Shown one piece after another: positions 42,735 to 51,584 of a stretch of DNA of 64,000 nt; positions within the stretch are counted from its first letter, which is position 1, and each line of letters begins with the position of its first letter. Location: assembly GCF_009913235.1 (NCBI RefSeq), contig NZ_CP047897.1:434001-498000 (forward strand). Direction: 5' to 3'. Under the pieces are notes generated by a model, which saw only the letters and a program-made list of their open reading frames with translations, was not told where the DNA came from and did not search any database. A program made the translations under genes and the position numbers. Origin of the DNA: Nibribacter ruber. Lineage in GTDB: Bacteria; Bacteroidota; Bacteroidia; Cytophagales; Hymenobacteraceae.

Positions 42735-42772
42735 AAAAACAAAGGGCGCCCTGTAAGGCGCCCTTTGTTTTT
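42735..42772. terminator. Bidirectional intrinsic terminator
   Basis: 16-bp perfect stem AAAAACAAAGGGCGCC / GGCGCCCTTTGTTTTT with a 6-nt loop. Its 3' T run also forms the left end of palindrome copy 17. Confidence 0.93.
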
Positions 42773-42803
42773 AAGCTATTTTATGGAAATCAGGCCAAAA
42801 ACG
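42766..42803. repeat. 38-bp palindromic repeat, copy 17, merged with a terminator
   Basis: Left arm TGTTTTTAAGCTATTTTA overlaps the terminator's right arm; right arm GAAATCAGGCCAAAAACG. It lies 10 bp past the stop of the ABC-F gene. Confidence 0.75.
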
Positions 42804-42813
42804 GCCAGTTTCT

Positions 42814-44442
42814 TTAAGCAATAGATTTTTCTTTGTACATCTTAGCACGTAGCTCTTTTATGTCATTGTCTGTGAGATATTCATCATAGCTCATGCGCTT
42901 GTCAATGATGCCGCTGGGCGTCAATTCAATGATGCGGTTGGCAATAGTGTCTACAAACTGCAAGTCATGGGAGCTGAACAACAAGGACCCCTGGAATTCT
43001 TTGAGGCCGTTGTTCAAGGCGGTGATGGACTCCAGATCCAAGTGGTTGGTAGGCTCATCTAAGACTAGCATGTTGCCGCTCTGCAACATCATGCGGGAGA
43101 GCATGCAACGTACTTTCTCACCTCCAGACAAGACGCTGGCTTTCTTCAAAGACTCCTCGCCAGAGAACAACATACGGCCCAGGAAACCCCTGATGAAACT
43201 CTCATCTTTCTCAACAGAGAATTGGCGCAACCAGTCCACCAAATTCGTGTCTGTCTGGAAGAACTCATTGTTGTCTTTCGGGAAGAAGGCAGCGGTGATG
43301 GTAGTTCCCCATTTGTATTCACCCTTGTCTGGGGTGGCTTCACCCATGATGATTTTAAAGAAAGTAGTGGCCGCCATGTCATTGCGGCTAATCACGGCAA
43401 TCTTGTCGTTTTTATCCATCATGAAGGAGACATTCTTGAACAGAACGCCGTCTTCATTACTGGCCATCATATCATCTACCTGCAACAACTGGTTACCGGC
43501 TTCGCGCTCTTGCTTGAACTGGATGTAGGGATACTTACGGCTGGAAGGCTGAATGTCTTCCAGAGTCAGTTTCTCCAACAGTTTTGCCCGAGACGTGGCT
43601 TGCTTTGATTTGGAAGCGTTGGCGCTAAAGCGGGCAATGAAAGCCTGCAGTTCTTTGCGCTTGTCTTCGGTTTTGCGATTGGCGTCTGTGCGTTGCTTAG
43701 AAGCTAACTGGCTAGACTCATACCAGAAGGAGTAGTTACCGGCGTATAATTTAATCTTACCGTAGTCTATGTCTGCCACGTGCGTACACACAGCATCCAG
43801 GAAGTGACGGTCGTGGCTAACTACAATTACGGTGTTCTGGAAGTTGTCCAGGAAGTTCTCCAGCCACATGATAGACTCAGCGTCCAAGTGGTTGGTAGGC
43901 TCATCCAGGAGCAGAATGTCTGGGTTGCCAAACAGGGCCTGCGCCAGGAGCACGCGTATCTTTTCATTACCCCCCAAGTCTCTCATGAGCGTGTAATGCA
44001 TATCCGGCTGAATGCCCAGGCCGCTCAACAATTCGCCAGCCTCGTACTCTGCGTTCCAGCCTTCCATGTCGGCAAAGTCAGCTTCCAGCTCAGAAGCCCT
44101 CAAGCCGTCTTCCTCAGTGAAGTCTTCTTTGGCGTAGATGGCGTCCTTCTCGTTCATGATCTCATACAGGCGCTTGTGGCCCATGATCACGGTCTGTAAC
44201 ACCGGAAAATCATCATACTCATAGTGGTTCTGCTTTAGAACCGCCAAACGCATTTTAGAAGGAATGTCTACCGTGCCGGTATTTGGGTCAATCTCGCCCG
44301 AAAGGATTTTCAGGAAAGTGGACTTGCCAGCACCGTTGGCGCCAATGAGACCGTAGCAGTTGCCAGGGGTGAACTTGATGGTGACGTCTTCAAAAAGGGT
44401 GCGCTTGCCGTATCTAAGACTTACGTTTGAGGTACTGATCAT
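42814..44442 (-). CDS. ABC-F family ATPase (YbiT-like)
   Basis: The 542-residue soluble protein has two ABC domains without membrane segments. The first has GLIGANGAGKSTFLKILSGE and its signature and Walker B LLLDEPTNHLDAESIMWLE; the second has LSGGEKVRCMLSRMML and MLVLDEPTNHLDLESITALN. They are joined by the positively charged linker typical of ABC-F proteins (about 245-300). Such proteins act on the ribosome as translation factors. The long arm after the first Walker A and the length fit the YbiT/EttA-related group; the exact subfamily is not certain. Confidence 0.92.
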   Translation of the reverse strand: MISTSNVSLRYGKRTLFEDVTIKFTPGNCYGLIGANGAGKSTFLKILSGEIDPNTGTVDIPSKMRLAVLKQNHYEYDDFPVLQTVIMGHKRLYEIMNEKDAIYAKEDFTEEDGLRASELEADFADMEGWNAEYEAGELLSGLGIQPDMHYTLMRDLGGNEKIRVLLAQALFGNPDILLLDEPTNHLDAESIMWLENFLDNFQNTVIVVSHDRHFLDAVCTHVADIDYGKIKLYAGNYSFWYESSQLASKQRTDANRKTEDKRKELQAFIARFSANASKSKQATSRAKLLEKLTLEDIQPSSRKYPYIQFKQEREAGNQLLQVDDMMASNEDGVLFKNVSFMMDKNDKIAVISRNDMAATTFFKIIMGEATPDKGEYKWGTTITAAFFPKDNNEFFQTDTNLVDWLRQFSVEKDESFIRGFLGRMLFSGEESLKKASVLSGGEKVRCMLSRMMLQSGNMLVLDEPTNHLDLESITALNNGLKEFQGSLLFSSHDLQFVDTIANRIIELTPSGIIDKRMSYDEYLTDNDIKELRAKMYKEKSIA

Positions 44443-44737
44443 GCTGTGTTTGTATACTTATATAGGATATGGATGGCAAAATTACCAAAAGAAACCGGAA
44501 AGACCGGCATTGGCCATTCTTTTAAACAGAAAGGTCTTTTTTACAGACAATCAATTCTTTAAATCAGTTCAGGAAGGATAGGAGTAGCTGGTTAAAGGAA
44601 AAGGAGCTTAAAAAATTGGCAAGAAGCACAACAAGCCCCTCAATATTTAGTATATAATTAATCATATCTAAGAACCAGGTTGGAGAGACAGCCTGCGCTT
44701 CAAGAAACTAACAACCAACCCAAAATAAAACTAGAAC

Positions 44738-45205
44738 ATGGAACAACGTCGTACAACGGTGCAAAAAACCGGAACATATTATGGCTTCCTCACGGGCATT
44801 GCTGCCATCTTGTATATAATCCTGGTCAAATTGATTGGCATGATTGAAAATGTGGGCCTACATTTTGTGGTAGGGATTATCTTGGTAATAGGCGTGACCC
44901 TTGCCATCAAGCACCATAAAGTAACCAAGCACGGCCACATCAATTACCTGGAGGGGATTGGCGTAGGGTTTGTGGTAGGCCTGGTGGCCGCCATCATTTA
45001 TACCTTATTCCATGTGCTGTCTAATTATTTGTTTGATAGGGCCTTTTCCTATCCATATATGGCAGACAATACCTACGGCCCGCAAGAATCCATTTGGATT
45101 GTAGCTTTTATCTGGCTGGTGCTGGGCGTAGTGATTGGAGCATTTGTAGGCTACATTGCCATGCAATTCTTCAAGAGACCAGACCACAAACTTTCAGATT
45201 CCTAA
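44738..45205 (+). CDS. DUF4199 domain-containing membrane protein
   Basis: The 155-residue protein has four hydrophobic helices (about 13-35, 38-58, 76-98, 123-146). The pattern YGFLTGIAAILYIIL, then INYLEGIGVGFVVGLVAAII and FIWLVLGVVIGAFVGYI, is characteristic of the Bacteroidota DUF4199 family. Function unknown. A strong terminator follows. Confidence 0.85.
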   Translation: MEQRRTTVQKTGTYYGFLTGIAAILYIILVKLIGMIENVGLHFVVGIILVIGVTLAIKHHKVTKHGHINYLEGIGVGFVVGLVAAIIYTLFHVLSNYLFDRAFSYPYMADNTYGPQESIWIVAFIWLVLGVVIGAFVGYIAMQFFKRPDHKLSDS

Positions 45206-45218
45206 GAGTCAAGGACAA

Positions 45219-45260
45219 ACATGAAAAAGCCCGCTCCCAACAGAGCGGGCTTTTTCATGT
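45219..45260. terminator. Intrinsic terminator
   Basis: 18-bp perfect stem ACATGAAAAAGCCCGCTC / GAGCGGGCTTTTTCATGT with a 6-nt loop, 14 bp past the DUF4199 gene. Confidence 0.93.
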
Positions 45261-45619
45261 CTATTCTAATTAGAGTATCATCTGAAATTGCATAAAAGTA
45301 TTTTGATAGCCTTTTAAAAGGCAAAATCTGGCAGGGTGGCAACCGTGTAAAGTGATAAAGAAGAGGCAGAGGAACACGGGGAAAGACTTGGTAGTGTCTT
45401 GTAAAGTCCTTAATGTTAGGGGGTAAGTTTAAGGGAGTGCAATCATAACCTTGGGTAAGTATAATTGTACTAACCTTTCTGTAACTTAAATTTGAAAATA
45501 AGTGCAATTATAAAATTGTAAAATTCCTATAACTTTGAAAATGAAGGGGCGTTTAAGTAGATATAGAAAGACTACAATCTTTGGTCTTATCATACTCTAA
45601 TCCTATAGCGTCAATCATC
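45261..45619. other. Intergenic region, nothing recognised
   Basis: AT-rich stretch between the terminator and the next gene. The antisense frame at 45202-45507 has no protein-like features and overlaps the terminator. Confidence 0.6.
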
Positions 45620-46456
45620 ATGAAAAAGTTCTTACTGTCTGCCATGTTTGTAGGAGCGGTGCTTACTGCTCAAGCCCAAACAAATTTAACAGGAACCGCC
45701 GCCACTACCAGAGCCGTACTCTCCATGAGTGCCACCGAAATGGCCCGCCAGATGTATAATGACCTGAAATTGAACGAAGGCCAGTACATAAAGGTGAAAG
45801 CACTTAACCAAACCAGAATTGACCGTTACTCAGAGGTTGAGCGCATGTACTCCAACGACCCTCAGATGCGGGACTCTAAAATAAGAGAGATAGATTCTCA
45901 GTTAGACGAAGAGTTTGCTGAAATTTTGACTCCCAAACAGTTTACGGCCTACTTAGAGATGGGCGGAAAGCCTACCAGCACCAGCACGCTGCCCGCTGAG
46001 TCTTCTACTCCCTCTACCACCACTATGGATTCGTCTGCTGGTTCAACCATAAGCACTTCTTCTTCTACAAGCGCCAACATGGGGACTACTGCCACTGATA
46101 GCACCAACAGAAACGGCAATGTGACCAAGTACAAAAAAGGGGACATGGAGCAAAAGGTGAAGAAGGATGAAATGAAAATGAAGGAGGGTGACCACAAGGT
46201 GAAGTCTGAGGCCGGGAAATTCAAAGTGGAAGACGGCGACAACAAAACTAAAATTGAGTCAGACAAAATGAAAATGGAGTCTGCTCACGGCGAAATGAAA
46301 ATCAAAGAGGGCGAGGAGAAACTTAAAACCGACTCTGTCCGCTACAAATCTGACGGCAAGGAAACAAAAATAATCACTCCCGCCGGCAAAACTAAAATTG
46401 AACCCAACAAGGTGAAAACCAAAACGGCTACCACCAAAAAGAAAGTGAAAAACTAG
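45620..46456 (+). CDS. Secreted protein with a long Lys/Glu octad-repeat tail
   Basis: The 278-residue protein starts at the ATG at 45620 with a signal peptide (MKKFLLSAMFVGAVLTAQAQ). A helical domain follows (about 35-120; MYNDLKLNEGQYIKVKALNQ, DSQLDEEFAEILTPKQFTAY), resembling the periplasmic LTXXQ/Spy-like helical sensors common in Bacteroidota. A Ser/Thr-rich linker (about 122-170) comes next. The tail from about 175 is built of roughly 13 units of about 8 residues with alternating Lys (MKMKEGD, HKVKSEAG, KFKVEDGD, NKTKIESD). The tail may form a beta-rich fibre or bind anionic polymers; that is inference. Confidence 0.7.
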   Translation: MKKFLLSAMFVGAVLTAQAQTNLTGTAATTRAVLSMSATEMARQMYNDLKLNEGQYIKVKALNQTRIDRYSEVERMYSNDPQMRDSKIREIDSQLDEEFAEILTPKQFTAYLEMGGKPTSTSTLPAESSTPSTTTMDSSAGSTISTSSSTSANMGTTATDSTNRNGNVTKYKKGDMEQKVKKDEMKMKEGDHKVKSEAGKFKVEDGDNKTKIESDKMKMESAHGEMKIKEGEEKLKTDSVRYKSDGKETKIITPAGKTKIEPNKVKTKTATTKKKVKN

Positions 46457-46477
46457 AATTTGACGCTTGCCTAGAAA

Positions 46478-46505
46478 GCCGCCCTATGAATGGGGCGGCC
46501 TTCTT
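46478..46505. terminator. Terminator hairpin
   Basis: Stem GCCGCCC / GGGCGGC (46478-46484, 46493-46499) followed by CTTCTTTTT, 22 bp past the repeat-tail gene and facing a convergent gene. Confidence 0.8.
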
Positions 46506-46525
46506 TTTGGGCGTGACTTTTATTG

Positions 46526-46933
46526 TTAGTAAGAATCATGCAGCATGACTTCGCGCACTTTGCCTAAAGCATCAAAGCGCACCGTCAGGGCTTTTTGCTC
46601 CTGGGTTTCTGTGGCGGGTTTGCCACACTTAGGACCTGGAGTAATATAATAGATGTAAATCTTCTGGCTGCGCTCAAGCAGTTCCTCCGCGTCTGGCCTG
46701 CCAAACAACCCCCTGATCACATATTCCTTGCGTGTAAGCAGTTTTAACCTAAACGTTTCAATCTGTGCAGCCATGGCAATTCTATCTCCCTTGCACCCGC
46801 TCAAGTCATTTTTCCAGGTCTTGGCATCAAAATTAAACTCTTTGGCGCTAGAGGAGCAGCCCCATGTGCCAAGGGTAATCACTAAGGCCAGAAGCAATGG
46901 ATAAGCCTTTGAGAAAGAGTTAAATACGCGCAT
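46526..46933 (-). CDS. Hypothetical lipoprotein, possibly BamE/SmpA-like
   Basis: The 135-residue protein starts at the ATG at 46933 and has a lipobox-like signal (LLALVITLGTWGCSSS). The C-terminal part (LTRKEYVIRGLFGRPDAEEL, YIYYITPGPKCG, LTVRFDALGKVREVML) has the layout of the small SmpA/OmlA/BamE fold: a helix, a GxP turn and strands ending in a V-R-E strand. The call is tentative. It is probably anchored in a membrane facing the periplasm. Confidence 0.6.
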   Translation of the reverse strand: MRVFNSFSKAYPLLLALVITLGTWGCSSSAKEFNFDAKTWKNDLSGCKGDRIAMAAQIETFRLKLLTRKEYVIRGLFGRPDAEELLERSQKIYIYYITPGPKCGKPATETQEQKALTVRFDALGKVREVMLHDSY

Positions 46934-47084
46934 GGTTTTCAAAAAAGTGTGAAATAAATGAACTGCACCTTATCTAATAGAGAAGGCTAGGAAGTGACAA
47001 AGAAAATAGATTTATATTTGTCTTAACGGAACAAAAGTAGAAAGCGTATTCGTTATAAGGTCGAAATTTGGAAAGAATTTAGGT

Positions 47085-47897
47085 ATGAATAGAATAATTC
47101 TTGCACTTGCGTCCCTGTCAATTTTGTCTTTCGTTTCTCCTGCCACCAGTGATCCTTCTAACTATAGAAGAATCCCGGCCAGCACTTTGGTTACAGAAAA
47201 TACATCTCTGTCAACCACCAAGAAAGACGCCTCATTTGATAATTTTTTAGAAGAACTTTATGATGACGCTGACTTGAAGCAGGCTAAGCTTAGCTACGAT
47301 GTTTTCAAGAGAGCCGCCATTGGGTACTATAACCTAAAAAACCAGGGGAAGCTGAACAAGAACAAAGAATTGTTGACCGTCATTGATTTTGCGAAACCCA
47401 GCAGCGAAAAGCGTCTCTGGATCATTGACCTAAACAAAAAGAAAGTGTTGTACCACAGCCTGGTGGCTCACGGCCGCGGCTCTGGCAATGAGAAGGCTCT
47501 GCAATTCTCCAACGTAGAAAACTCGCACATGAGCAGCCTGGGTTTCTATGTGACCAAAAACACGTATGTAGGCAAACACGGACTTTCTTTGAAAATGGAA
47601 GGTCTTGACAAGAACCACAACACCAATGCCTACCAGCGTTCTATTGTAGTGCATGGCGCAGACTATGTAAGCGAGTCTTTTGTGAAGCAGCACGGCAGAC
47701 TGGGCAGAAGCCATGGTTGCCCGGCCCTTCCCGCCGACATCAACGCCGAGGTGGTACAATTGATTAAGGACGGCACTTGCCTGTACATAGATGCCGCGCA
47801 CGCCAAATTCCAGTCTGCGTATTTGAACCCAGACAAGGCCATCAAAAACTTTGAAGCTGAGATTATCAAAAGACAGGCAGAAATCCTGGCTAGATAA
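47085..47897 (+). CDS. Murein L,D-transpeptidase catalytic domain family protein
   Basis: The 270-residue secreted protein has an N-terminal signal (MNRIILALASLSILSFVSPA) and a YkuD-like catalytic domain of the family common in Bacteroidota (DUF4810/YkuD_2 type). Key segments are LWIIDLNKKKVLYHSLVAHG, SSLGFYVTKNTYVGKHGLSL, the IVVHGADYVS strand with the catalytic His, and RLGRSHGCPALP with the catalytic Cys. It likely acts on peptidoglycan in the periplasm. It is monocistronic with a strong terminator. Confidence 0.88.
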   Translation: MNRIILALASLSILSFVSPATSDPSNYRRIPASTLVTENTSLSTTKKDASFDNFLEELYDDADLKQAKLSYDVFKRAAIGYYNLKNQGKLNKNKELLTVIDFAKPSSEKRLWIIDLNKKKVLYHSLVAHGRGSGNEKALQFSNVENSHMSSLGFYVTKNTYVGKHGLSLKMEGLDKNHNTNAYQRSIVVHGADYVSESFVKQHGRLGRSHGCPALPADINAEVVQLIKDGTCLYIDAAHAKFQSAYLNPDKAIKNFEAEIIKRQAEILAR

Positions 47898-47920
47898 TCT
47901 GACCAAAAAAATAACGGTGC

Positions 47921-47964
47921 AATAAAAAGCGGCCGGTTCTGCAAAGAACCGGCCGCTTTTTATT
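47921..47964. terminator. Bidirectional intrinsic terminator
   Basis: 20-bp perfect stem with GC core AAGCGGCCGGTTCT and a GCAA loop (47921-47940, 47945-47964), between convergent genes. Confidence 0.95.
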
Positions 47965-47980
47965 AGCTGACTAAAAGCGT

Positions 47981-48187
47981 TTATGCGTGGTCTCGGGTGG
48001 CTTTCACCAGGCTGATGCCCGTGAAGAAGAATATCAGGCCCACCACAAACGGAACTGCCGCAGAGAATTTATTGACAGACACATCGCCCACAGATCCTCC
48101 GCCCGCTAAGAAGGCGTAAGCACCCCATATAACGCCCACAATCCCTAGGATTGTTAAGATGGCGCCGAAAGTTCTTTTCAGGTTCAT
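47981..48187 (-). CDS. Small two-helix membrane protein
   Basis: The 68-residue protein starts at the ATG at 48187. It has two hydrophobic helices (TFGAILTILGIVGVIWGAYA and AAVPFVVGLIFFFTGISLV) and a Gly-rich loop. It resembles widespread small inner-membrane proteins of Bacteroidota with no assigned role. A longer upstream frame was rejected. Confidence 0.7.
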   Translation of the reverse strand: MNLKRTFGAILTILGIVGVIWGAYAFLAGGGSVGDVSVNKFSAAVPFVVGLIFFFTGISLVKATRDHA

Positions 48188-48686
48188 AGTTTCTTTGTTT
48201 AGTGAATAGAAGCCATCTTGCAGCTTCTTTGGCTTCTTACGTATGTGCAATAAAAATGATATAGAAAGTGCGCTATATGGCAGAAATATTTTAAAAAGCC
48301 AGGCTGCGGTAAATACGTAACTAAGCAAGTTAAAAGACGTTCATGGAAGAAGTTTGGAGATGCGAGGCTCTTTTCTTTTCCCAGAAAAGAGTTTTACTAC
48401 CTGCATCTGCGATTAAATCATTGAACTTGAAAAATTAATAAAAGGAAAGTACTTCCCCGTTGTAAACAGGCATTTGGAAGGCAAGTTTATATGGTTGGTT
48501 TTCCTGATGTAACAGAGAATCCTAGACTTTCAAAAGCAGGACGCCACATGAGATGTAGAATCCAAGAGGGATTTTCACGGTGACCTCCGGCAGGGCTTCA
48601 TCCAACACCAAACAAAAACCGTTTTTGGGCTATTTTCTAGGAAACAGGCCAAAAACGACGCTTTTACGTGCATCTGACCAATAATT
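48188..48686. other. Divergent intergenic region
   Basis: AT-rich, with palindrome copy 18 at 48620-48657, 29 bp before the lipid-kinase start. No other element was recognised. Confidence 0.6.
48620..48657. repeat. 38-bp palindromic repeat, copy 18
   Basis: Arms CGTTTTTGGGCTATTTTC and GGAAACAGGCCAAAAACG. It is one of the few copies just upstream of a gene start. Confidence 0.88.
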
Positions 48687-49586
48687 ATGAAAAAAATTCT
48701 TTTTGTCATCAATCCCATATCTGGTGATATAGATAAACAAGAGCTGGAAGAAAACATTCAGGCTTTCTGCCGGAGGCATGAGATTACAGGACAATTTTTC
48801 AAGACCTCTGGGGAGCAGGATGAAGAAAAGCTTCGGCAGGAGATAAAGTCTTTTCAACCGGAAACTGTGGCGGCTGTGGGCGGTGACGGCACCGTGAGCC
48901 TGGTGGCCAAGGAAATCATCAACACAGACGTAGCGCTGGCTATCCTTCCACAGGGTTCTGGCAACGGCCTTTCTAAAGACCTTGACATACCGCAGACCTT
49001 TGATGAAGCCTTGCAGGTATTGATAGAAAACCGCGTAAAAGCCATTGACACTCTGGACGTAAACGGCCAAGTGTCCATTCACATCTGCGACATGGGCTTT
49101 AATGCCTTGGTGGTAAAACGATTCTGCGAAGGAGACACCCGAGGCCCCGGCGCGTACGCCAGAATTGCCATGCAGGAGTTCATTGGGTACACTGCCAAAA
49201 ACTACACCATCACCTCGCGGGGCAAGACGTTGTTTGAGGGCGAGGCTTTCATGGTTACCGTTACCAATGCCAAAGCCTTTGGGAGCAACGCTGCCATCAA
49301 TCCCAACGGCATCATCAATGACGGGTGCTTTGAAATCTGCGTCATGGAACCGTTCCCAAAAATGTCTAGCATAGGCATTTTATACCGGCTCTATACAGAC
49401 AGCATAGATGAGTCTGTGTACACCCAGCGGTTCAGCTGCAGCGAGGCCACCATTCTCAACCAGGAAGACGACCAGATTCAGATAGATGGGGAACCGCTAG
49501 AGAGCGAAAAGCAGGTGCACATAAAAGTGCAGCCGCAAACGCTTAAAGTACTGCTGCCGCCTCTCCCAGATGCGGCCGCGGAGTAG
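48687..49586 (+). CDS. Diacylglycerol/lipid kinase family protein (YegS-like)
   Basis: The 299-residue protein has the DAGK catalytic domain: KKILFVINPISGD, the nucleotide-binding VGGDGTVSLVAKEI and LPQGSGNGLSKDLDIP. A C-terminal beta-sandwich domain carries IQIDGEPLE. It probably phosphorylates a membrane lipid such as diacylglycerol at the inner face of the membrane. Its last 44 bp overlap the end of the convergent phosphoesterase gene. Confidence 0.9.
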   Translation: MKKILFVINPISGDIDKQELEENIQAFCRRHEITGQFFKTSGEQDEEKLRQEIKSFQPETVAAVGGDGTVSLVAKEIINTDVALAILPQGSGNGLSKDLDIPQTFDEALQVLIENRVKAIDTLDVNGQVSIHICDMGFNALVVKRFCEGDTRGPGAYARIAMQEFIGYTAKNYTITSRGKTLFEGEAFMVTVTNAKAFGSNAAINPNGIINDGCFEICVMEPFPKMSSIGILYRLYTDSIDESVYTQRFSCSEATILNQEDDQIQIDGEPLESEKQVHIKVQPQTLKVLLPPLPDAAAE

Positions 49587-50775
49587 GCTGATAAATACGC
49601 TTGTGGTACATGAGCACGGGGGCTTCGCCTTCAGCGCCAGGCTCCAGAACGCGTAGCCAAACTTCTCCATTCTGGTATTGGTCCAGCACCATAAACCCTT
49701 TGTTCTCATGGTTAAAAAAAGCGCGCCCGCCCTTGGCCACGAAATTGGTTTTACTGCCAGATCCACTCACCGCAAAGTGGCTTCCCTTCACTTGAAAGTA
49801 CTGAAGATTGTGATCATGGCCGGCCACGTAAAATAGACCCGGGTATTGGTGCAGCACCTTTAAGATTTTCTTCCTGAACCGCCTGAACGGAGGGTAGGAC
49901 ATATCTTCTGCGGCACCCACGTATTTGCGATACAATTGGTACAACGTACCAAAAACCGGCAAGGGAATCATGGCTCGTTTGTGTACAAAGGTTAACGGAA
50001 ACAACCGCTGCTTAACAGTAAACTTGCCACCATGCAGGGCGTTGGTATACAACGGGTGATGCCCCGCAATCACTACCATTCGGTGCCGGTTGGCTGCCAG
50101 AATCTCCTCTAATTTTACAAAGAAATTACTGGGCACTTCTAAGTCGCATCCATATTTTTCTCCCAGAGGCCTGAACCCGCGCTGCACCCACCATTGTGAA
50201 TTTATGACCACCAACAACAACTGTTCATTGATCTCGCGGGTGACTGGCCCCAGGCAGCCGTTTTTAGGTAGGTAGGCTTCCTGGTCTTGCAGGAACATAG
50301 TAATGAATTCCTGCTGGCGCTGCATGTAACTGTGGCCGTCTTTTCGGCCTTTGTTCCAGTCATGGTTTCCGCCCAGGTAAATGGCGCGCGTTTTATACTT
50401 CGCCAGCAGTTCTAACTGATGTGTGAGTTTCTGAACAGCTGTGCCATGGTGCCGGTGTCCTTGCGGAGGCAAGCCTACGGGATAGATGTTGTCACCCAGA
50501 AAGACGGCGGTGCTGTCAATAGAGCAGACTTCTTGCAGCCAATGGTCCAGCGTTTTAAGTACTGGGTCTTGGTCTGGTGCCCCGGCATTGCCAATGTCAC
50601 CTACCAAGGCGATGGAATGGATTCTCTCAGAAAGGGGCGGGGCTGCTTGTGTGCGCCAGCCAATCTCTGACATAGCGTAGAATGGTTTCTTTCTGTACTT
50701 GCGCTCTTTGTAGTAAGACCATAGCAGCCATGTTAAAAAAGCGATCAGCAGAAAGAGCACAAGTTGGAAGAGCAT
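49543..50775 (-). CDS. Membrane-anchored metallophosphoesterase
   Basis: The 410-residue protein has an N-terminal helix (LFQLVLFLLIAFLTWLLW) and a calcineurin-like phosphoesterase domain. Metal-binding motifs are LVGDIGNAG, VFLGDNIYP, LGGNHDWNKG and, later, VIAGHHPLY and YVAGHDHNLQYF. The GHDH motif completes the dinuclear site. It is likely anchored to the membrane with the catalytic domain in the periplasm or cytoplasm. The substrate is unknown. Its 3' end overlaps the lipid kinase gene tail-to-tail by 44 bp. Confidence 0.9.
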   Translation of the reverse strand: MLFQLVLFLLIAFLTWLLWSYYKERKYRKKPFYAMSEIGWRTQAAPPLSERIHSIALVGDIGNAGAPDQDPVLKTLDHWLQEVCSIDSTAVFLGDNIYPVGLPPQGHRHHGTAVQKLTHQLELLAKYKTRAIYLGGNHDWNKGRKDGHSYMQRQQEFITMFLQDQEAYLPKNGCLGPVTREINEQLLLVVINSQWWVQRGFRPLGEKYGCDLEVPSNFFVKLEEILAANRHRMVVIAGHHPLYTNALHGGKFTVKQRLFPLTFVHKRAMIPLPVFGTLYQLYRKYVGAAEDMSYPPFRRFRKKILKVLHQYPGLFYVAGHDHNLQYFQVKGSHFAVSGSGSKTNFVAKGGRAFFNHENKGFMVLDQYQNGEVWLRVLEPGAEGEAPVLMYHKRIYQPTPRPHLGEAAAVL

Positions 50776-50825
50776 GGCACAAGGGAAGAGTTCATCTTAC
50801 ACCATGTACTTACTTGTAAGCGCTT

Positions 50826-51461
50826 TTAAAAGTTGGGCGGAAGCAGTTGTTTAAAGTGGCCGTTCAATTTAACCCGCTCTTTCAGCAGTTCCGTTTCCAG
50901 CACAATAGGGACAATGTTGGTAAGGTGTTTCAGAATCATATCAAAGCGCTCTTCCTCTGTGGGGCAGATGAGCACCTGGTATTCTTGTTCAGTGGTCATG
51001 CCCAGGTGGTGGGCAATGTCAAAGGATTTGAAATCAGGAGCCAGAGTGAGCATCAGAGACTGAATACCCAGCGCGTGGTACAGCTTTTTGAGCAGTAGTT
51101 CTATTTGCTGGCGTTGCACAGGAGCGTCTTTCAAATCCAGGGGTACTTCCTCCACCTCGCCGCCGGCGTACAAACGGCCGGGCATCTGCTTATGAAAGTG
51201 TTTTATTTGAAAGATGCCCATGCCTTTGGTTTTGATGTCCATCTCGCCGCCGGCGTATTTTTTTTCTATGCTCAGAATTTTTATTTCGGTCCCGTACTCG
51301 GCCACGCCGCTTTCCAGATACACCGGTATCCCGAAGGTGGTGTCATTGGCCTGGCATTCTGTGATGAGTTGCCGGTACCGGGGCTCAAAAATATGCAGGT
51401 TCAGTTTCTCCCCCGGAAAAACAACTATATTTAACGGAAACAGGGGCAGAAATCTACTCAT
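50826..51461 (-). CDS. LON peptidase substrate-binding domain-containing protein
   Basis: The 211-residue protein consists of the Lon N-terminal (LAN) domain without the AAA or protease parts: FLPLFPLNIVVFPGEKLNLH, IFEPRYRQLITEC and GTEIKILSIEKKYAGGEMDI. Such stand-alone proteins occur widely in Bacteroidota; the function is unproven. It is complete and monocistronic. Confidence 0.88.
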   Translation of the reverse strand: MSRFLPLFPLNIVVFPGEKLNLHIFEPRYRQLITECQANDTTFGIPVYLESGVAEYGTEIKILSIEKKYAGGEMDIKTKGMGIFQIKHFHKQMPGRLYAGGEVEEVPLDLKDAPVQRQQIELLLKKLYHALGIQSLMLTLAPDFKSFDIAHHLGMTTEQEYQVLICPTEEERFDMILKHLTNIVPIVLETELLKERVKLNGHFKQLLPPNF

Positions 51462-51584
51462 AGTCTTAAAGGGAAGTGGTGGCTGATGCCTACTAATTTA
51501 ACAGGACTCCCGGTAAGCTCATACTAATTCTTTATTTTTGTAGCACTAACCCCGCAGAAACGCATTTTTTGGCGTAGAGGTACC

